Notes: generated from the sequence alone by a model not told the origin. 64,000 nt of DNA from Limnohabitans sp. Hippo3 (GCF_003063665.1 NZ_NESF01000001.1:868001-932000); one strand, 5' to 3'; counted from the first letter of the stretch, positions 33,409 through 42,780 are shown. Numbers and translations are program-made.

Positions 33409-34245
33409 TCAGAGTGGCCACTGGGACCAGATCGGCATGTTCAGCCACCAGCTCCACCACTCAGGCCAACCACGGCTCCAGAAGGGGCCGCTGAGCACGA
33501 TACACAGGGCGCTGAACAACACAGCCGCCAGCGCCAGGAACAGGCCCAGGCGGTGGATGCCCAAGGTGCCGATCGAGTAGCCGATGATGTCGCGGAAGAA
33601 CGTGTCCTCGTGCTCGGGGGTCTTGACCACGGTGCCCGGTGCGGGATTGGTGGATGACAAGATCAAACCGCCGTGCAGCGACAAGGCAAACACGCTGGCG
33701 AAGAAGAAACTCACGGCGATCATGTGCGCCGGGTTGTAGTGAAAGTGCAGGTACTGGTAGCCCACGTTGGACACCCAGTCGAGGTGGCTGTAGATGCCGT
33801 ACGGAAAGCCGTGGCCCCAGGCGCCCATGAGCACCGGCCGCACGACCACCAAAGTGACATAAGCCGAGATGGCCACACCGAAGGCCACGGGCACATGAAA
33901 GCCCATGCCCAGCTTGCGGCAGATTTCGACCTCGCGCATCATCCACGAGCCGAATGCTCCGATGGCGCACACCGTGATGAGCTGCCACAGGCCGCCTTCC
34001 ATCAGGGGCGCAAAGCGCAAGCCATACGACAAGTCAGGCGGTGCGATGCTGATCTGCCAAAGGTTCCAGGTGGGCCCTTGTGAGGCACCCCACAAGATGA
34101 GGGCCGTGCCCAGGAACGAAAAGAACAGGGTTGTGACGCCGAAGAAACCGACGTAAAACGGTCCGACCCAGAAATCGAACAAATCACCACCCAGCAGGGT
34201 ACCACCGCGAACACGGTACTTTTTCTCAAAATTCAGCATGGCCAT
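33409..34245 (-). CDS. pufL: Photosynthetic reaction centre L subunit
   Basis: 278 residues, five helices. Starts '[20 protein letters not shown]', typical for PufL. Ligand helices include '[18 protein letters not shown]' and '[19 protein letters not shown]'. The ATG at 34245 follows AGGAGG by 8 bases; an in-frame ATG at 34263 lies before this ribosome site and is rejected. Confidence 0.97.
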   Translation of the reverse strand: MAMLNFEKKYRVRGGTLLGGDLFDFWVGPFYVGFFGVTTLFFSFLGTALILWGASQGPTWNLWQISIAPPDLSYGLRFAPLMEGGLWQLITVCAIGAFGSWMMREVEICRKLGMGFHVPVAFGVAISAYVTLVVVRPVLMGAWGHGFPYGIYSHLDWVSNVGYQYLHFHYNPAHMIAVSFFFASVFALSLHGGLILSSTNPAPGTVVKTPEHEDTFFRDIIGYSIGTLGIHRLGLFLALAAVLFSALCIVLSGPFWSRGWPEWWSWWLNMPIWSQWPL

Positions 34246-34279
34246 GGTTGGGTCCTCCTGCATCAGTGGATCAACAGAC

Positions 34280-34307
34280 GCCGCCTTGACACGAGGTCAA
34301 TGACGGC
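34280..34307 (-). other. Intercistronic hairpin between pufA and pufL
   Basis: Imperfect stem built from GCCG...CGGC outer arms and TTGAC/GTCAA inner arms (34286-34300). In Rhodobacter a hairpin at this place protects the pufBA message from 3' decay and raises LH1 over reaction centre. No T run, so a processing or stabilising element is more likely than a terminator. Confidence 0.6.
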
Positions 34308-34328
34308 TTCTGAACGGCAAGTCCTGGA

Positions 34329-34538
34329 TCAGGACTTGGGTGCGGCGAGCGAAGCCACCGCAGTCGGCAGCGGCGAGTTTTGCGCCGATGCAGCGACGGG
34401 TTTTTTCGCACCGTCGAGCCAGTTGAATTTGTTGGTGCTGAGCAAGATGAGGTGAATCATCGCGGCCAGGCCAAACAAGAAAATGCCCTGCAGTACCATG
34501 GCACGCAATGGGTCGTAAAGTCGCCAAATTCTCCACAT
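34329..34538 (-). CDS. pufA: Light-harvesting 1 (LH1) alpha polypeptide
   Basis: 69 residues. '[20 protein letters not shown]' then the ligand helix with Ala25 and His29 ([18 protein letters not shown]); Trp40 is the usual hydrogen-bond donor to the pigment. Longer C-terminal Ala/Pro-rich tail than in Rhodobacter. AGGAGA ribosome site. Separated from pufB by an extra gene, which is unusual. Confidence 0.95.
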   Translation of the reverse strand: MWRIWRLYDPLRAMVLQGIFLFGLAAMIHLILLSTNKFNWLDGAKKPVAASAQNSPLPTAVASLAAPKS

Positions 34539-34548
34539 GGTGAATCTC

Positions 34549-34773
34549 CTAAATGATGTGGGACATGAAGGTGTACACCGCAGCTTTCACACCCTGACTC
34601 ATGCTCTTGGCATCTTCTGCACCGGGCAGCAGATCCCGCCAGTGAACGCCGACCAGTTTGGCCAGTACGACGACCACGAACAGACATCCGAATCCGATGA
34701 GGAAAATGGACCAGTAAGCGGGAGACTCATCCGCACGCGAATGGGCCTCGTTGAGGTGGGTTGTGTTTTGCAT
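34549..34773 (-). CDS. Unrecognised 74-residue single-pass membrane protein between pufB and pufA
   Basis: Hydrophilic start, one strong helix (residues about 20-40: '[20 protein letters not shown]'), then '[18 protein letters not shown]' and a C-terminal part ending '[10 protein letters not shown]'. ACGGAG ribosome site before the ATG; 44 bases after pufB and 10 before pufA, so it is certainly within the puf message. The His lacks the Ala-x3-His setting of bacteriochlorophyll-binding antenna peptides. PufQ and PufX are similar in size and location, but no motif ties it to either. A role in building or gating the LH1-reaction centre core is inference from position. Confidence 0.75.
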   Translation of the reverse strand: MQNTTHLNEAHSRADESPAYWSIFLIGFGCLFVVVVLAKLVGVHWRDLLPGAEDAKSMSQGVKAAVYTFMSHII

Positions 34774-34817
34774 GACAGTGACTCCGTCAATCTATGGATG
34801 AAAAAACAGGCTCTGAA

Positions 34818-34961
34818 TCAGAACCAGGGACGCCACGCCCAGACCAGGATGTGTGCCAGCACAGCAACTGCTGTAAAGCCCACGGTGCCCTGCATCCAGT
34901 AGTGGTGGAACTCCTGGGCTTCCTCATCGGTGAGTCCGGAAATTGATGTCTTGGTGGACAT
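34818..34961 (-). CDS. pufB: Light-harvesting 1 (LH1) beta polypeptide
   Basis: 47 residues, too short for a usual length cut-off but unmistakable. '[17 protein letters not shown]' is the LH1 beta N-terminal signature; Ala33-x3-His37 in '[16 protein letters not shown]' is the pigment ligand motif, and the WxWRPW end is typical. ATG at 34961 after AGGAGCAAAAC. First gene of the puf set, 140 bases after bchZ. Confidence 0.95.
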   Translation of the reverse strand: MSTKTSISGLTDEEAQEFHHYWMQGTVGFTAVAVLAHILVWAWRPWF

Positions 34962-35101
34962 GTTTTGCTCCTTTTAAAGAGGCCTTGCGACCCGGGTTGC
35001 GCACAGCCCGCGCAGATGGGCATCCGCAGCCAAAGGCCACGACATGGGGTGAAAGGCACTGCCAGGGGCAGCACCCGTGTTGGTTTGAAAGGCTGGTGCG
35101 C

Positions 35102-36628
35102 TCATGCCGTCACCCCCAGACCCAGTTCGCGGCTGGCCGCGTTCACATGGGCTTCGGTCACCTCGCTGTGGCCTTGGGCCTGCGAGAGTTGTTCGGCCTG
35201 GTCGCGCAAGCGCTTGGCCGCTGAAATCTGCACCAGCACCGGCTGGCTTTGCACCACATCGCGCAAGCGCTGCTGGGCCTGGTCTTGCCAGCTGGCGTTG
35301 GGGGCGACCACGCCACGCGCTTGCGTGGCTTCGACTTTATCCATCTCGGTACCCAGCGGCAGGATGTGGAACAGCGCATCGAACAGCGCGTTGCACACCT
35401 CCTGGATCAGGTAGCTTGCGCCGCTGTAGCCCATGAAAGGCGTGCCGGTGTGGCGGCGGATGATCGCGCCGGGAAAGGACGCGGGAATGAAGGCCGCACG
35501 CATGGGGCTGCCGCCCGAGATTTCGCTCAGGTACATGCGCTCGTTGTAGCTGCCAAACATGATCAGCGGCGTTTGCGTTTTGACCAGTTCGCGCACGGCG
35601 GCGTTGTCCGTCTTGGTGCCCGCGGTGCGCGACACGCTGAAGCGACAGGGCAAGCCCATTTCGTTTTGGAGGAAGTTTTTCAGCCCCCGCGAATAGGTCT
35701 CGCCCGCCACCACGGCAAAACTGGCGGTGGCAAAAAAGTCTTGCGTGACCGAGCGCCACAGGTCCCACATGGGCTTGAGCGTCGTGTGCTTTTCGCGCTC
35801 GATGAAAGGCTCGGGGTCCAGGTGCAGCAACTCACCCAATTTGCGCAAAAAGTTGGTGGTGCTGTGCAGGCCAATCGGCGCTTGTAAATAAGGGCGCTCC
35901 AGCGCCTCGCACAACATGCGGCCAAACTCGCGGTACATGCAGATGTTCACATCGGCCTCGACCAGGCGCGACACATCGGCCAAGTGGCTGCCCAGCGGAA
36001 AGACCATGTTGACCTCGGCACCGATGCCTTGCACCAGGCGGCGGATCTCGGCCAGGTCGCTGGCGCTGTTGAAAGTGCCGTAGCAAGGCCCAATGATGTT
36101 GACGCGCGGCTTTTCGCCCGCCGGACGGTCTTCAAAAGGCTTGCGGGCAGGCACTTTGCGCAGACCATACTCGCTCCACAGCCAGTACATCGCGCGGTTG
36201 GCGCACTGCCACTGGTCTTCGTCGATGGTGCGTGGCAAAAAGCGGGCGATGTTGGTGCCTTCGGGCGTGACGCCGCCACCGATCATCTCGGCAATCGAGC
36301 CGGTCACCACCACCGCGGGCAACTCAGGGTCGAGTGTGGCATGAGCGCGCTTCATTGCGCCTTCGGTACCCTCACGGCCCAGTTGCTCTTCGGCCAGACC
36401 GGTCACCACAATCGGCAACTCGTGGGGCGGCAAAGCGTCGGTGTAATGCAGCACCGAGGTGACAGGCAGGTTTTCGCAGCCGACGGGGCCATCGATCACC
36501 ACCTGCAAACCCTTGATGGCGGTGAACACATACACCGCGCCCCAGTACCCGCCTGCGCGGTCATGGTCGAGGATCAGTGGCGATTTGGGCTTGGCCACGG
36601 TGCTGGGAGGAGGTGTGACCTGGTTCAT
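35102..36628 (-). CDS. bchZ: Chlorophyllide reductase subunit Z
   Basis: 508 residues, nitrogenase-like catalytic subunit that works with BchY and BchX to reduce ring B of chlorophyllide a. '[20 protein letters not shown]' and '[20 protein letters not shown]' carry the cluster-ligand region. Start overlaps the bchY stop (ATGA). In the crtEF-bchCXYZ-puf order typical of the cluster. Confidence 0.96.
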   Translation of the reverse strand: MNQVTPPPSTVAKPKSPLILDHDRAGGYWGAVYVFTAIKGLQVVIDGPVGCENLPVTSVLHYTDALPPHELPIVVTGLAEEQLGREGTEGAMKRAHATLDPELPAVVVTGSIAEMIGGGVTPEGTNIARFLPRTIDEDQWQCANRAMYWLWSEYGLRKVPARKPFEDRPAGEKPRVNIIGPCYGTFNSASDLAEIRRLVQGIGAEVNMVFPLGSHLADVSRLVEADVNICMYREFGRMLCEALERPYLQAPIGLHSTTNFLRKLGELLHLDPEPFIEREKHTTLKPMWDLWRSVTQDFFATASFAVVAGETYSRGLKNFLQNEMGLPCRFSVSRTAGTKTDNAAVRELVKTQTPLIMFGSYNERMYLSEISGGSPMRAAFIPASFPGAIIRRHTGTPFMGYSGASYLIQEVCNALFDALFHILPLGTEMDKVEATQARGVVAPNASWQDQAQQRLRDVVQSQPVLVQISAAKRLRDQAEQLSQAQGHSEVTEAHVNAASRELGLGVTA

Positions 36629-38178
36629 GAACCCATCTCCTCGGCTTTGCGCTTTTTCAAGAGCTTTTCAATCTGGCGGCGGGTTTCGGCCTTGAACTCG
36701 GGCCGGTCTTTGGGCACCGACTCCCACACGCCTGCGGCGTGGCCTGCGCCCACATCGCCAAAGAAATCCTTCATGGCGTCAAAGCGGGCCTGGTTGCCCA
36801 TGGCCGCTTGCACCACTTGCACCAAAGACCCGGCACCGGCCACGCCCATCAAGGGACGAGCCGAAATCAGGTTGGTGAAGTAGAGCGATGGCACGCTGTT
36901 TTGCTTGGCGATCTGCACTACCGGCGTGGTGCCGATGGCCAACTGCGGCCGGTATTCGTACATGGCGTTGAGGTCTTGCTCCAGCGAGGCGCGCATTTGC
37001 ACCTGCACGCCCTTGGCCTGCAGCCAGGCGATGTCTTGGGCGTTCCACTCGGTGGCGGGGCAGGCCGAGCCCACGTAGCGCAGATCGGCACCACACTCGA
37101 CGAGCAAACGGCCCACCAACAACTCGGAGCCTTCGTAGCCGCTCAGAGTGATGCGTCCCTTGATCGGTTTTTGCATCAAAAGCCCACGCATTTGGGCCAA
37201 CGACTGGTTGCGCGCCACATCGATTTGCGCCTGCGCAATGCCTGCAGACTGACCAATGTTTTGCAACCAGTCTTGTGTGCCTTCCAAACCCACCGGGGCG
37301 GAGCCCACGATGGGGCGACCGGCGGCTTTGAATTCGCGCACGCTGGCGGTGTAAAACGGGTGGATGGCCGCGGCCACCGAGCAGTCGAGCGCGGCATACA
37401 GCTCGCGCCACTCGCGGGTGGGCACCACCGGGCCAGCGGCCAGGCCCATGGGCGCGAGCATCTGGCCGATGATGACCGGATCGGCCGGGAACATCTCGCC
37501 GAGCAAGGCCACCGTGGGCTTGTCACCGCGACCGGCGCGGGGCGCGGCCACCGGGCCGCTCATGATTTCTTCGCGGGCGTATTTCAGCATCGCTCCGGCC
37601 AACACGTCTTTGGCTTCGGCGTGCGTGGGCACGCCAAAACCGGGCACATCGATGCCGATGATGCGCACGCCGTTGATCTCTTTGGGCAGCAGCTGCAGCG
37701 GCACGCCACTGGCCGTGGGCACGCACAGGTTGATGATGATGACGGTGTCGACCTGCTTCGGGTCGGCCTCGGCGTGCACCGCTTCGCGGATGTCTTCAAA
37801 CAGCTTACCCGTGACCAGCGACTCGGAGTTGAACGGCACATAGCCCACGCTGCGGCGGGCGCCGTAAAAATGCGAGGTGAAGGTCAGGCCATAGACGCAG
37901 CAGGCCGAGCCCGACAAGATGGTCGCGGTGCGCTTCATGCGCAAGCCAACACGCAGCGAGCCAAAGGCCGGGCACATGCTTTGCGGCTGGTCGTGCGGAC
38001 CGGCATCGGGCTGGCGCGGGTAATCGCGGGCGTATTGGTCGAGCACCTCGGACTTGCCCGCCTCTTTGGCCGCAGCCACCATGGCCTCGGTGCCGGCGTG
38101 GCAACCCATGCCGTCGCCTTGCAAAGCGGCGGGCTTGGCAGCGTCGGCGCTGGGGTGAATCGGTATGGTGCGTGTCAT
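36625..38178 (-). CDS. bchY: Chlorophyllide reductase subunit Y
   Basis: 517 residues, partner of BchZ. Cysteines likely to hold the 4Fe-4S cluster occur in '[20 protein letters not shown]' and '[20 protein letters not shown]'. Start at 38178 has an AGGAACAGG site; the frame is open further upstream because it overlaps bchX in another frame. Confidence 0.95.
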   Translation of the reverse strand: MTRTIPIHPSADAAKPAALQGDGMGCHAGTEAMVAAAKEAGKSEVLDQYARDYPRQPDAGPHDQPQSMCPAFGSLRVGLRMKRTATILSGSACCVYGLTFTSHFYGARRSVGYVPFNSESLVTGKLFEDIREAVHAEADPKQVDTVIIINLCVPTASGVPLQLLPKEINGVRIIGIDVPGFGVPTHAEAKDVLAGAMLKYAREEIMSGPVAAPRAGRGDKPTVALLGEMFPADPVIIGQMLAPMGLAAGPVVPTREWRELYAALDCSVAAAIHPFYTASVREFKAAGRPIVGSAPVGLEGTQDWLQNIGQSAGIAQAQIDVARNQSLAQMRGLLMQKPIKGRITLSGYEGSELLVGRLLVECGADLRYVGSACPATEWNAQDIAWLQAKGVQVQMRASLEQDLNAMYEYRPQLAIGTTPVVQIAKQNSVPSLYFTNLISARPLMGVAGAGSLVQVVQAAMGNQARFDAMKDFFGDVGAGHAAGVWESVPKDRPEFKAETRRQIEKLLKKRKAEEMGS

Positions 38179-38209
38179 GGCCTGTTCCTGTGGGTGTGTC
38201 TTGAGCGGT

Positions 38210-39226
38210 TCAGGCCGCGTCGTAGACGACTTCCAGCGAGGGTTTGATGTCTTCGTGTTTACCCACCATGTCGAACACGGTGGCGGGCTCCAGCACCACA
38301 TTGCGGCCCACCACGTCGGCGCTGAACAGGCCCAGCAACTGGTCCTGGGTCTGGGGTTTCGGGCGCATCGGAGGCGCTTCGGCCACGTTCTTGGCCAGCT
38401 CGGCAAACAGCGGGCCCCACTCGCCGTCAGGCCGGCCGATGATCTCGTAGCTCGCGCTCTTGCGGCGGATGTCTTCGTTGGCCGGAATGGCGGCCAACAC
38501 CGGGATACCGGCGTTGTTGGCAAAGGCTTGGGCTTCGCCCGTGCCGTCGTCTTTGTTGATGACCATGCCGGCCACGCCCACGTTGCCGCCGAGCTTGCGG
38601 AAATACTCCACCGCACTGCACACGTTGTTGGCGACGTACAGCGATTGCAGGTCGTTGCTGGCGACCACGATCACTTTTTGGCACATGTCGCGGGCTATGG
38701 GCAGACCAAAGCCGCCGCAGACCACGTCGCCCAAAAAGTCGAGCAGCACATAGTCAAAACCCCAGTCGTGGAAACCGAGTTTTTCGAGCGTCTCAAAGCC
38801 GTGGATGATGCCCCGGCCGCCGCAACCGCGACCGACCTCGGGACCACCGAGTTCCATGGCGAACACGCCATCGCGCTTGAAGCAGACGTCACCAATGCTC
38901 ACGGCCTGACCGGAGAGTTTGAGGCGCGAGGAGGTCTCGATGATGGTGGGGCAGGCTTTACCGCCGAACAGCAAACTGGTGGTGTCGCTTTTCGGGTCGC
39001 AGCCGATCAGCAGCACTTTTTTGCCTTGCTGGGCCATCATGTAAGACAGGTTGGCCAGCGTGAAGCTTTTGCCAATGCCGCCTTTGCCGTAGATGGCAAT
39101 GATTTGTGTCTCTTTGGTCACCTCGGTGGTGCTCACGGCGTCGGGCTCGACGTCGGCCTCACGGCGCAGCACTTCGACAAATTTGATGGGCTGTGAGGGG
39201 GTGGCGGCGTCAGTTGAGGTATTCAT
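38210..39226 (-). CDS. bchX: Chlorophyllide reductase iron protein subunit X
   Basis: 338 residues, NifH-like ATPase delivering electrons to BchYZ. P-loop '[18 protein letters not shown]' near residue 45; cluster cysteines in 'GRGCGGRGI' and 'DVVCGGFGLPI'. The ATG at 39226 overlaps the bchC stop (ATGA). Confidence 0.96.
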   Translation of the reverse strand: MNTSTDAATPSQPIKFVEVLRREADVEPDAVSTTEVTKETQIIAIYGKGGIGKSFTLANLSYMMAQQGKKVLLIGCDPKSDTTSLLFGGKACPTIIETSSRLKLSGQAVSIGDVCFKRDGVFAMELGGPEVGRGCGGRGIIHGFETLEKLGFHDWGFDYVLLDFLGDVVCGGFGLPIARDMCQKVIVVASNDLQSLYVANNVCSAVEYFRKLGGNVGVAGMVINKDDGTGEAQAFANNAGIPVLAAIPANEDIRRKSASYEIIGRPDGEWGPLFAELAKNVAEAPPMRPKPQTQDQLLGLFSADVVGRNVVLEPATVFDMVGKHEDIKPSLEVVYDAA

Positions 39227-40176
39227 GCGGAAGCACTCCAATCCAGAATCATCTTGAGACAGCTCGCATCTCCGAAGGCAGTCTCGTAAGCAGAACCAGC
39301 ATGCGTCGATGGCTGGGTGTGGGTGATCAAGCCGTCGAGCGACAAACGGCCGGTGTTCACCAGCTCGTTGACGGCCAACAAGTCCGGGCGTTTCCACTCG
39401 GCGGCGATGCGCATGCGCGCTTCGCGCATGAAGGCCGGTGCGTAGGCAAATGAGAGGTCTTGTTTGTAAAAACCGGCCAGCACCAACTCGCCACCGGGGC
39501 GCAGGCGCTGGATCAGACCGTTGAGCAGGCTGCCGTCGCCGCTCACGTCGTAAATGGTTCGGTAGTCGCGGCGTGGGTCGTCTTGCGGCTGCACCACGGT
39601 GTAGCCCTCAGCCCCGACAAATCGCTCGGCCTGTGTTTCCCACACCGTGGGGGCGGGCAAGCCGGCGGCCACGGTCAAACGGGCCAATAAGCGGCCCATG
39701 ACACCATGACCCACGATGAGTTCGGGCGGTGCGAACGGGTCTTGCTGACCACCACCCGACACCGCGTGGTAGGCCGTGGCAGCCAGCGCCAGCAGCACCG
39801 ATTGCGCGCCCAGGTGTTCGGCCACGGGCACGACTTTTTGCGCAGTGACCACCAGTCGCGAAGCCGCGCCACCAAACAGGCTTTTGACCCCGGTGAAGCA
39901 ATTGGCGCCCGGCACAAACACACGTTGCCCGGCTCGCACGCCGGTGTCCGAGGCGGCGCGAACCACGCGGCCCACCGTCTCGTAACCGGGCACCAGCGGG
40001 TAGCCCATGCCCGGGAAGGGCGGCATGCTGCCGTCCCAGAGCATGCGCTCGGTGCCGGTGCTGATGCCGCTGTATTCGACCGCCACGTCCAGCTGACCGG
40101 CCTGCAATTCGGGCAAGTCCAGCGCCTGCAAGCTCAGTTGCTTGGGGCTGTTGAAGACGACGGCTTGAGATCTCAT
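39223..40176 (-). CDS. bchC: Bacteriochlorophyllide a dehydrogenase
   Basis: 317 residues of the zinc-type medium-chain dehydrogenase superfamily, oxidising the 3-hydroxyethyl group to acetyl. Typical: 'YSGISTGTERMLWDGSMPPF', 'GYPLVPGYETVGRV', 'VFVPGANCF'. First gene of bchCXYZ. A perfect PpsR/CrtJ-type palindrome lies 30-47 bases upstream of its ATG. Confidence 0.95.
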   Translation of the reverse strand: MRSQAVVFNSPKQLSLQALDLPELQAGQLDVAVEYSGISTGTERMLWDGSMPPFPGMGYPLVPGYETVGRVVRAASDTGVRAGQRVFVPGANCFTGVKSLFGGAASRLVVTAQKVVPVAEHLGAQSVLLALAATAYHAVSGGGQQDPFAPPELIVGHGVMGRLLARLTVAAGLPAPTVWETQAERFVGAEGYTVVQPQDDPRRDYRTIYDVSGDGSLLNGLIQRLRPGGELVLAGFYKQDLSFAYAPAFMREARMRIAAEWKRPDLLAVNELVNTGRLSLDGLITHTQPSTHAGSAYETAFGDASCLKMILDWSASA

Positions 40177-40205
40177 GCTTGTATTCTTTGCTTTACATTG
40201 CTATA

Positions 40206-40223
40206 TGTCAAAGTTAATTGACA
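40206..40223. promoter_or_regulatory. PpsR/CrtJ-type operator upstream of bchC
   Basis: TGTCAAAGTTAATTGACA matches the TGT-N12-ACA consensus exactly, with extended TGTCAA/TTGACA arms. It overlaps the stop codon of crtF and lies 30 bases before the bchC start, as in Rhodobacter where CrtJ/PpsR represses bchC. It implies a separate, oxygen- or light-regulated bchC promoter inside the crtEF-bchCXYZ run. Confidence 0.85.
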
Positions 40224-41428
40224 CTATTCTCAGAAACCAAGGGTAAACACTTAGATTTGCGCCCCAAAAGGATGCGGGCGTGGATGGGCATGGCGTTGGG
40301 CACCTGCTCCACATGGGTAAAGCCCGCCTCTTGCATCATGGTTTGCAGCTCCTGTGGCGTGCGCAGCCGCCCTGCCCCCATGGCCAGCAGGTAAAAATGG
40401 AAGTAGGCATCGACCGAGGCTTCGGGTTGACCGGCTTCTTCGTCGGGCTGGGCCATGGGCTCGGCCAGCAGCAAGACGCCGCCGACCGGCAAGGCGGCAT
40501 GGGCTTTTTGAAGAATCTGCCGCACCACCGCATCGGGGTGGTCGTGTGCCACGCGCACCAGGGTGATCAGGTCAGCCCCTTCGGGCAGCGGGTCGTCCAG
40601 AAAGCTACCCGGGTGCAGGCTCACACGCTGCGTCAAACCCTTGGCCTGCAAGCCTTCGCGGGCCAGCTCGAGGACCGGCGGAAGATCGAACATCTTGAAC
40701 TGCAGGTGCGGTGCGTGTGCAGCCAGTTCACTGACAAAACGGCCTTTGCCCGCACCCACATCAAGCACACATCGGTGCTCGTCAAAAAAGTAGGACGACA
40801 AAATTTCCTGCACCACAAAGCCTTGCGAGGCGGCCATGAGCTGCGAGTAACGGGTGAACTTGTCCACCTGCTCTGCGGGCATGGGGACAGCGGGTTTTTC
40901 GTGGGCATAGGGCCAATACTCGGCCATGCCGCCGCTCCAGGCGTTGTTCAGGAACTGGACCGGGTCCTGCATGTCCTGGTAGAGCAGGTGGTTGTGCTCG
41001 ATCATCTGGGCAATGCCTTCGTGCTGCGCCAGCGGCACGCCCAGCGGCCCCAGGCCAAAACGGCCTTGGCTGCGGTGCTCCAGCAGGCCCAGCGCCACGG
41101 CGGACAACAACAAACGCTGCAACACAGCCGGGGCCAGCCCTGTACGGCGCGACAAATCCGTCAGATTGGCAGGTGCTTGGTGGAGTGCGCGAAACAGGTC
41201 CAGCCGCACACAGCCGAGCAGCACCTGGCTGTGCACGAACCCGGCCATGAGATCAAACAACTTGCGGGTGCGGCGGCGCGTGAGCCAGCGCGTGAGCGGA
41301 TTGCGCAGCGACCAGCGGTACAGACCGGGGTGCGCGTACCAACGCTCCAAGCGAGCTTGCCAAGCGTCCTTGAAAGAAGTGGGGGCGGTGTGGGCCTGCA
41401 TGGCGGCCAAATCCAGAGGTTGGGACAT
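40214..41428 (-). CDS. crtF: Demethylspheroidene/hydroxyneurosporene O-methyltransferase
   Basis: 404 residues. N-terminal dimerisation part, then a SAM-binding core with 'RCVLDVGAGKGRFVSELAAH' (about residue 235) and 'LITLVRVAHDHPDAVVRQIL'. Methylates the 1-hydroxy group of the carotenoid. ATG at 41428 chosen after comparison with the usual start; the frame is open further into the crtE end. The end carries the PpsR box of bchC. Confidence 0.92.
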   Translation of the reverse strand: MSQPLDLAAMQAHTAPTSFKDAWQARLERWYAHPGLYRWSLRNPLTRWLTRRRTRKLFDLMAGFVHSQVLLGCVRLDLFRALHQAPANLTDLSRRTGLAPAVLQRLLLSAVALGLLEHRSQGRFGLGPLGVPLAQHEGIAQMIEHNHLLYQDMQDPVQFLNNAWSGGMAEYWPYAHEKPAVPMPAEQVDKFTRYSQLMAASQGFVVQEILSSYFFDEHRCVLDVGAGKGRFVSELAAHAPHLQFKMFDLPPVLELAREGLQAKGLTQRVSLHPGSFLDDPLPEGADLITLVRVAHDHPDAVVRQILQKAHAALPVGGVLLLAEPMAQPDEEAGQPEASVDAYFHFYLLAMGAGRLRTPQELQTMMQEAGFTHVEQVPNAMPIHARILLGRKSKCLPLVSENSVN

Positions 41429-41460
41429 GCGGCTTCCTTGGTGTCTTGCGTGCTCAGCGC

Positions 41461-42375
41461 TCAATGCGGCGCACGGATGCGGGCCGGGGCGACGGCCGGG
41501 TGGGTCTTGAAGTAGCCTTCGCACAAGGCCTTGGGCACCAGGCGCTCGGCTTCGAGCTGGACCAGTTGGCGCAACATGTCGCGGCACGAGCAGGCCGGGA
41601 TCGACGAGGCGGCCTGCGCGATCAGGTGGTCAAAGTGGGCAATGGCCCCGTCGAGGCCCAGTGCCTGGGCCGAGCTAGGGCGGGCGTGCAGGGCGTCCTG
41701 GCCAGCTGGTTTACCCAAGGTGGCGGCGTCGGCGATCACGTCGCGGATGTCGTCGGCCACTTGGTACGCCTCACCCAGGAAGGCACCCAATGGTGCCCAG
41801 GGCTCGGGCTCGTAGCCGCAGCTGAGTGCACCCGCGCAAGTGGCCGAAACGAACAAGGCACCGGTTTTGGCGCGCTGGTATTGGCCCAGATCGGCGCTGG
41901 TCTCGCACTCCCAGGCTTGACCGGCCACGATGCCGTTGGGCAGGCCCACGCCCGTGGTCATGTTGTCCATCAGGGCGATCAGACGGTCGGGCCGCTGCGC
42001 ACCGGCTTGCAACAACACGCGATAAGCCATGACGATCAGGCCGTCACCGGCCAGCAGCGCCAGCGGTTCGCTGAAGGCCTTGTGCACCGTGGGGCGACCG
42101 CGCCGGGTGTCGGCGTTGTCAAAGGCAGGCATGTCGTCATGCACCAAAGAGGCGCAATGCATCAACTCGAGGGCCACAGCGGCGGCATTGGTCAACTGAG
42201 GGGCGTCGTCGCCACAGGCGGTGGCCACCGCCATGCACAGCTGTGGTCGGATGCGGGCCCCACCAGAGAACACCGCATGCCGCATGGCCGCCACCAGCCG
42301 AGAGGGGGCGCCCACACCTGCGGCTTGGTCAAAATGCGTGTTCAGGGCTTGCTCGGCGCGTGTCAACAGACTCAT
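41461..42375 (-). CDS. crtE: Geranylgeranyl diphosphate synthase
   Basis: 304-residue polyprenyl synthase. Both aspartate-rich motifs are present: 'LVHDDMPAFDNADTRRGRP' and 'YQVADDIRDVIAD'. Supplies GGPP for phytoene and for the bacteriochlorophyll tail. Divergent from the 57-aa gene at 42492; the shared gap holds PpsR-type sites. Confidence 0.94.
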   Translation of the reverse strand: MSLLTRAEQALNTHFDQAAGVGAPSRLVAAMRHAVFSGGARIRPQLCMAVATACGDDAPQLTNAAAVALELMHCASLVHDDMPAFDNADTRRGRPTVHKAFSEPLALLAGDGLIVMAYRVLLQAGAQRPDRLIALMDNMTTGVGLPNGIVAGQAWECETSADLGQYQRAKTGALFVSATCAGALSCGYEPEPWAPLGAFLGEAYQVADDIRDVIADAATLGKPAGQDALHARPSSAQALGLDGAIAHFDHLIAQAASSIPACSCRDMLRQLVQLEAERLVPKALCEGYFKTHPAVAPARIRAPH

Positions 42376-42423
42376 GGGACCTCCGAAAGGGAAGGCCCGT
42401 CAACCCAAGCTGACAGGCTTAAC

Positions 42424-42441
42424 TGTCAATATAACCTGATA
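42424..42441. promoter_or_regulatory. Imperfect PpsR-type half site upstream of crtE
   Basis: TGT-N12-ATA, one base off the consensus at the second half. It repeats the ACTGTCAAT sequence of the perfect site 26 bases away. A further inverted repeat TGACAG-N6-CTGTCA covers 42412-42429. Together they look like a tandem site, as CrtJ/PpsR prefers. Confidence 0.5.
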
Positions 42442-42449
42442 ATTCATAC

Positions 42450-42467
42450 TGTCAATCTTTATTGACA
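42450..42467. promoter_or_regulatory. PpsR/CrtJ-type operator between crtE and the 57-aa gene
   Basis: TGTCAATCTTTATTGACA is an exact TGT-N12-ACA palindrome with TGTCAA/TTGACA arms, the same arms as the bchC site. It is 75 bases before crtE and 25 bases before the divergent small gene, so it may control both. Confidence 0.85.
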
Positions 42468-42491
42468 CATCGACACCCGAAAGGTCAAGCC

Positions 42492-42665
42492 ATGGGAATT
42501 TGGTTGGAGTTGGGCATTTTTGGTCTGGTGTTCGTGTTTGCCTTTTGGCAGATGCACGACGTGCGCAAGGCGCAAGAACAAACGCGCCAGCAGCGGGCGC
42601 GAGAGAAAGCCGCACAAGAAGCCGCCGATCAGGCGACCGAAAAAGCCGACGACAAGCCGACTTGA
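42492..42665 (+). CDS. 57-residue single-pass membrane protein, divergent from crtE
   Basis: Not recognised. 'MGIWLELGIFGLVFVFAFW' forms one helix, followed by a charged, probably helical tail rich in Arg, Lys, Glu and Ala. An AAAGGTC ribosome site precedes the ATG. It shares the 116-base gap with crtE and its PpsR-type boxes. The function is open; small membrane scaffold or assembly factor is possible. Confidence 0.7.
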   Translation: MGIWLELGIFGLVFVFAFWQMHDVRKAQEQTRQQRAREKAAQEAADQATEKADDKPT

Positions 42666-42726
42666 GCCACACCCCTTGCGCTGGGCATGGCCTATGGGCT
42701 CAAGAACGGGCGGCTTGCGCGTGGGA

Positions 42727-42742
42727 GCGCACCCCCGTGCGC
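42727..42742. other. Short perfect hairpin after the 57-aa gene
   Basis: GCGCAC-CCCC-GTGCGC, 6-bp stem with a 4-base loop, in the gap between the small gene and the convergent ABC exporter. It has no T run, so a terminator role is weak. Confidence 0.3.
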
Positions 42743-42780
42743 GAAGGTTGTGAGGGGGTCAGCCTTGGGCGAAGCCGTGT

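Noticed and set aside
34549-34773. Second LH1 beta or alpha gene
   Set aside because: It has one helix and a His near its end, but no Ala-x3-His motif, no LH N-terminal signature and no Trp-rich end, so it is not called an antenna peptide.
34787-35074. 95-codon open frame on the minus strand over pufB
   Set aside because: It is out of frame with the clear 47-residue pufB, and its peptide is rich in Cys, Pro and Arg, without any domain.
42727-42742. Intrinsic terminator after the 57-aa gene
   Set aside because: The hairpin has no T run on either strand.
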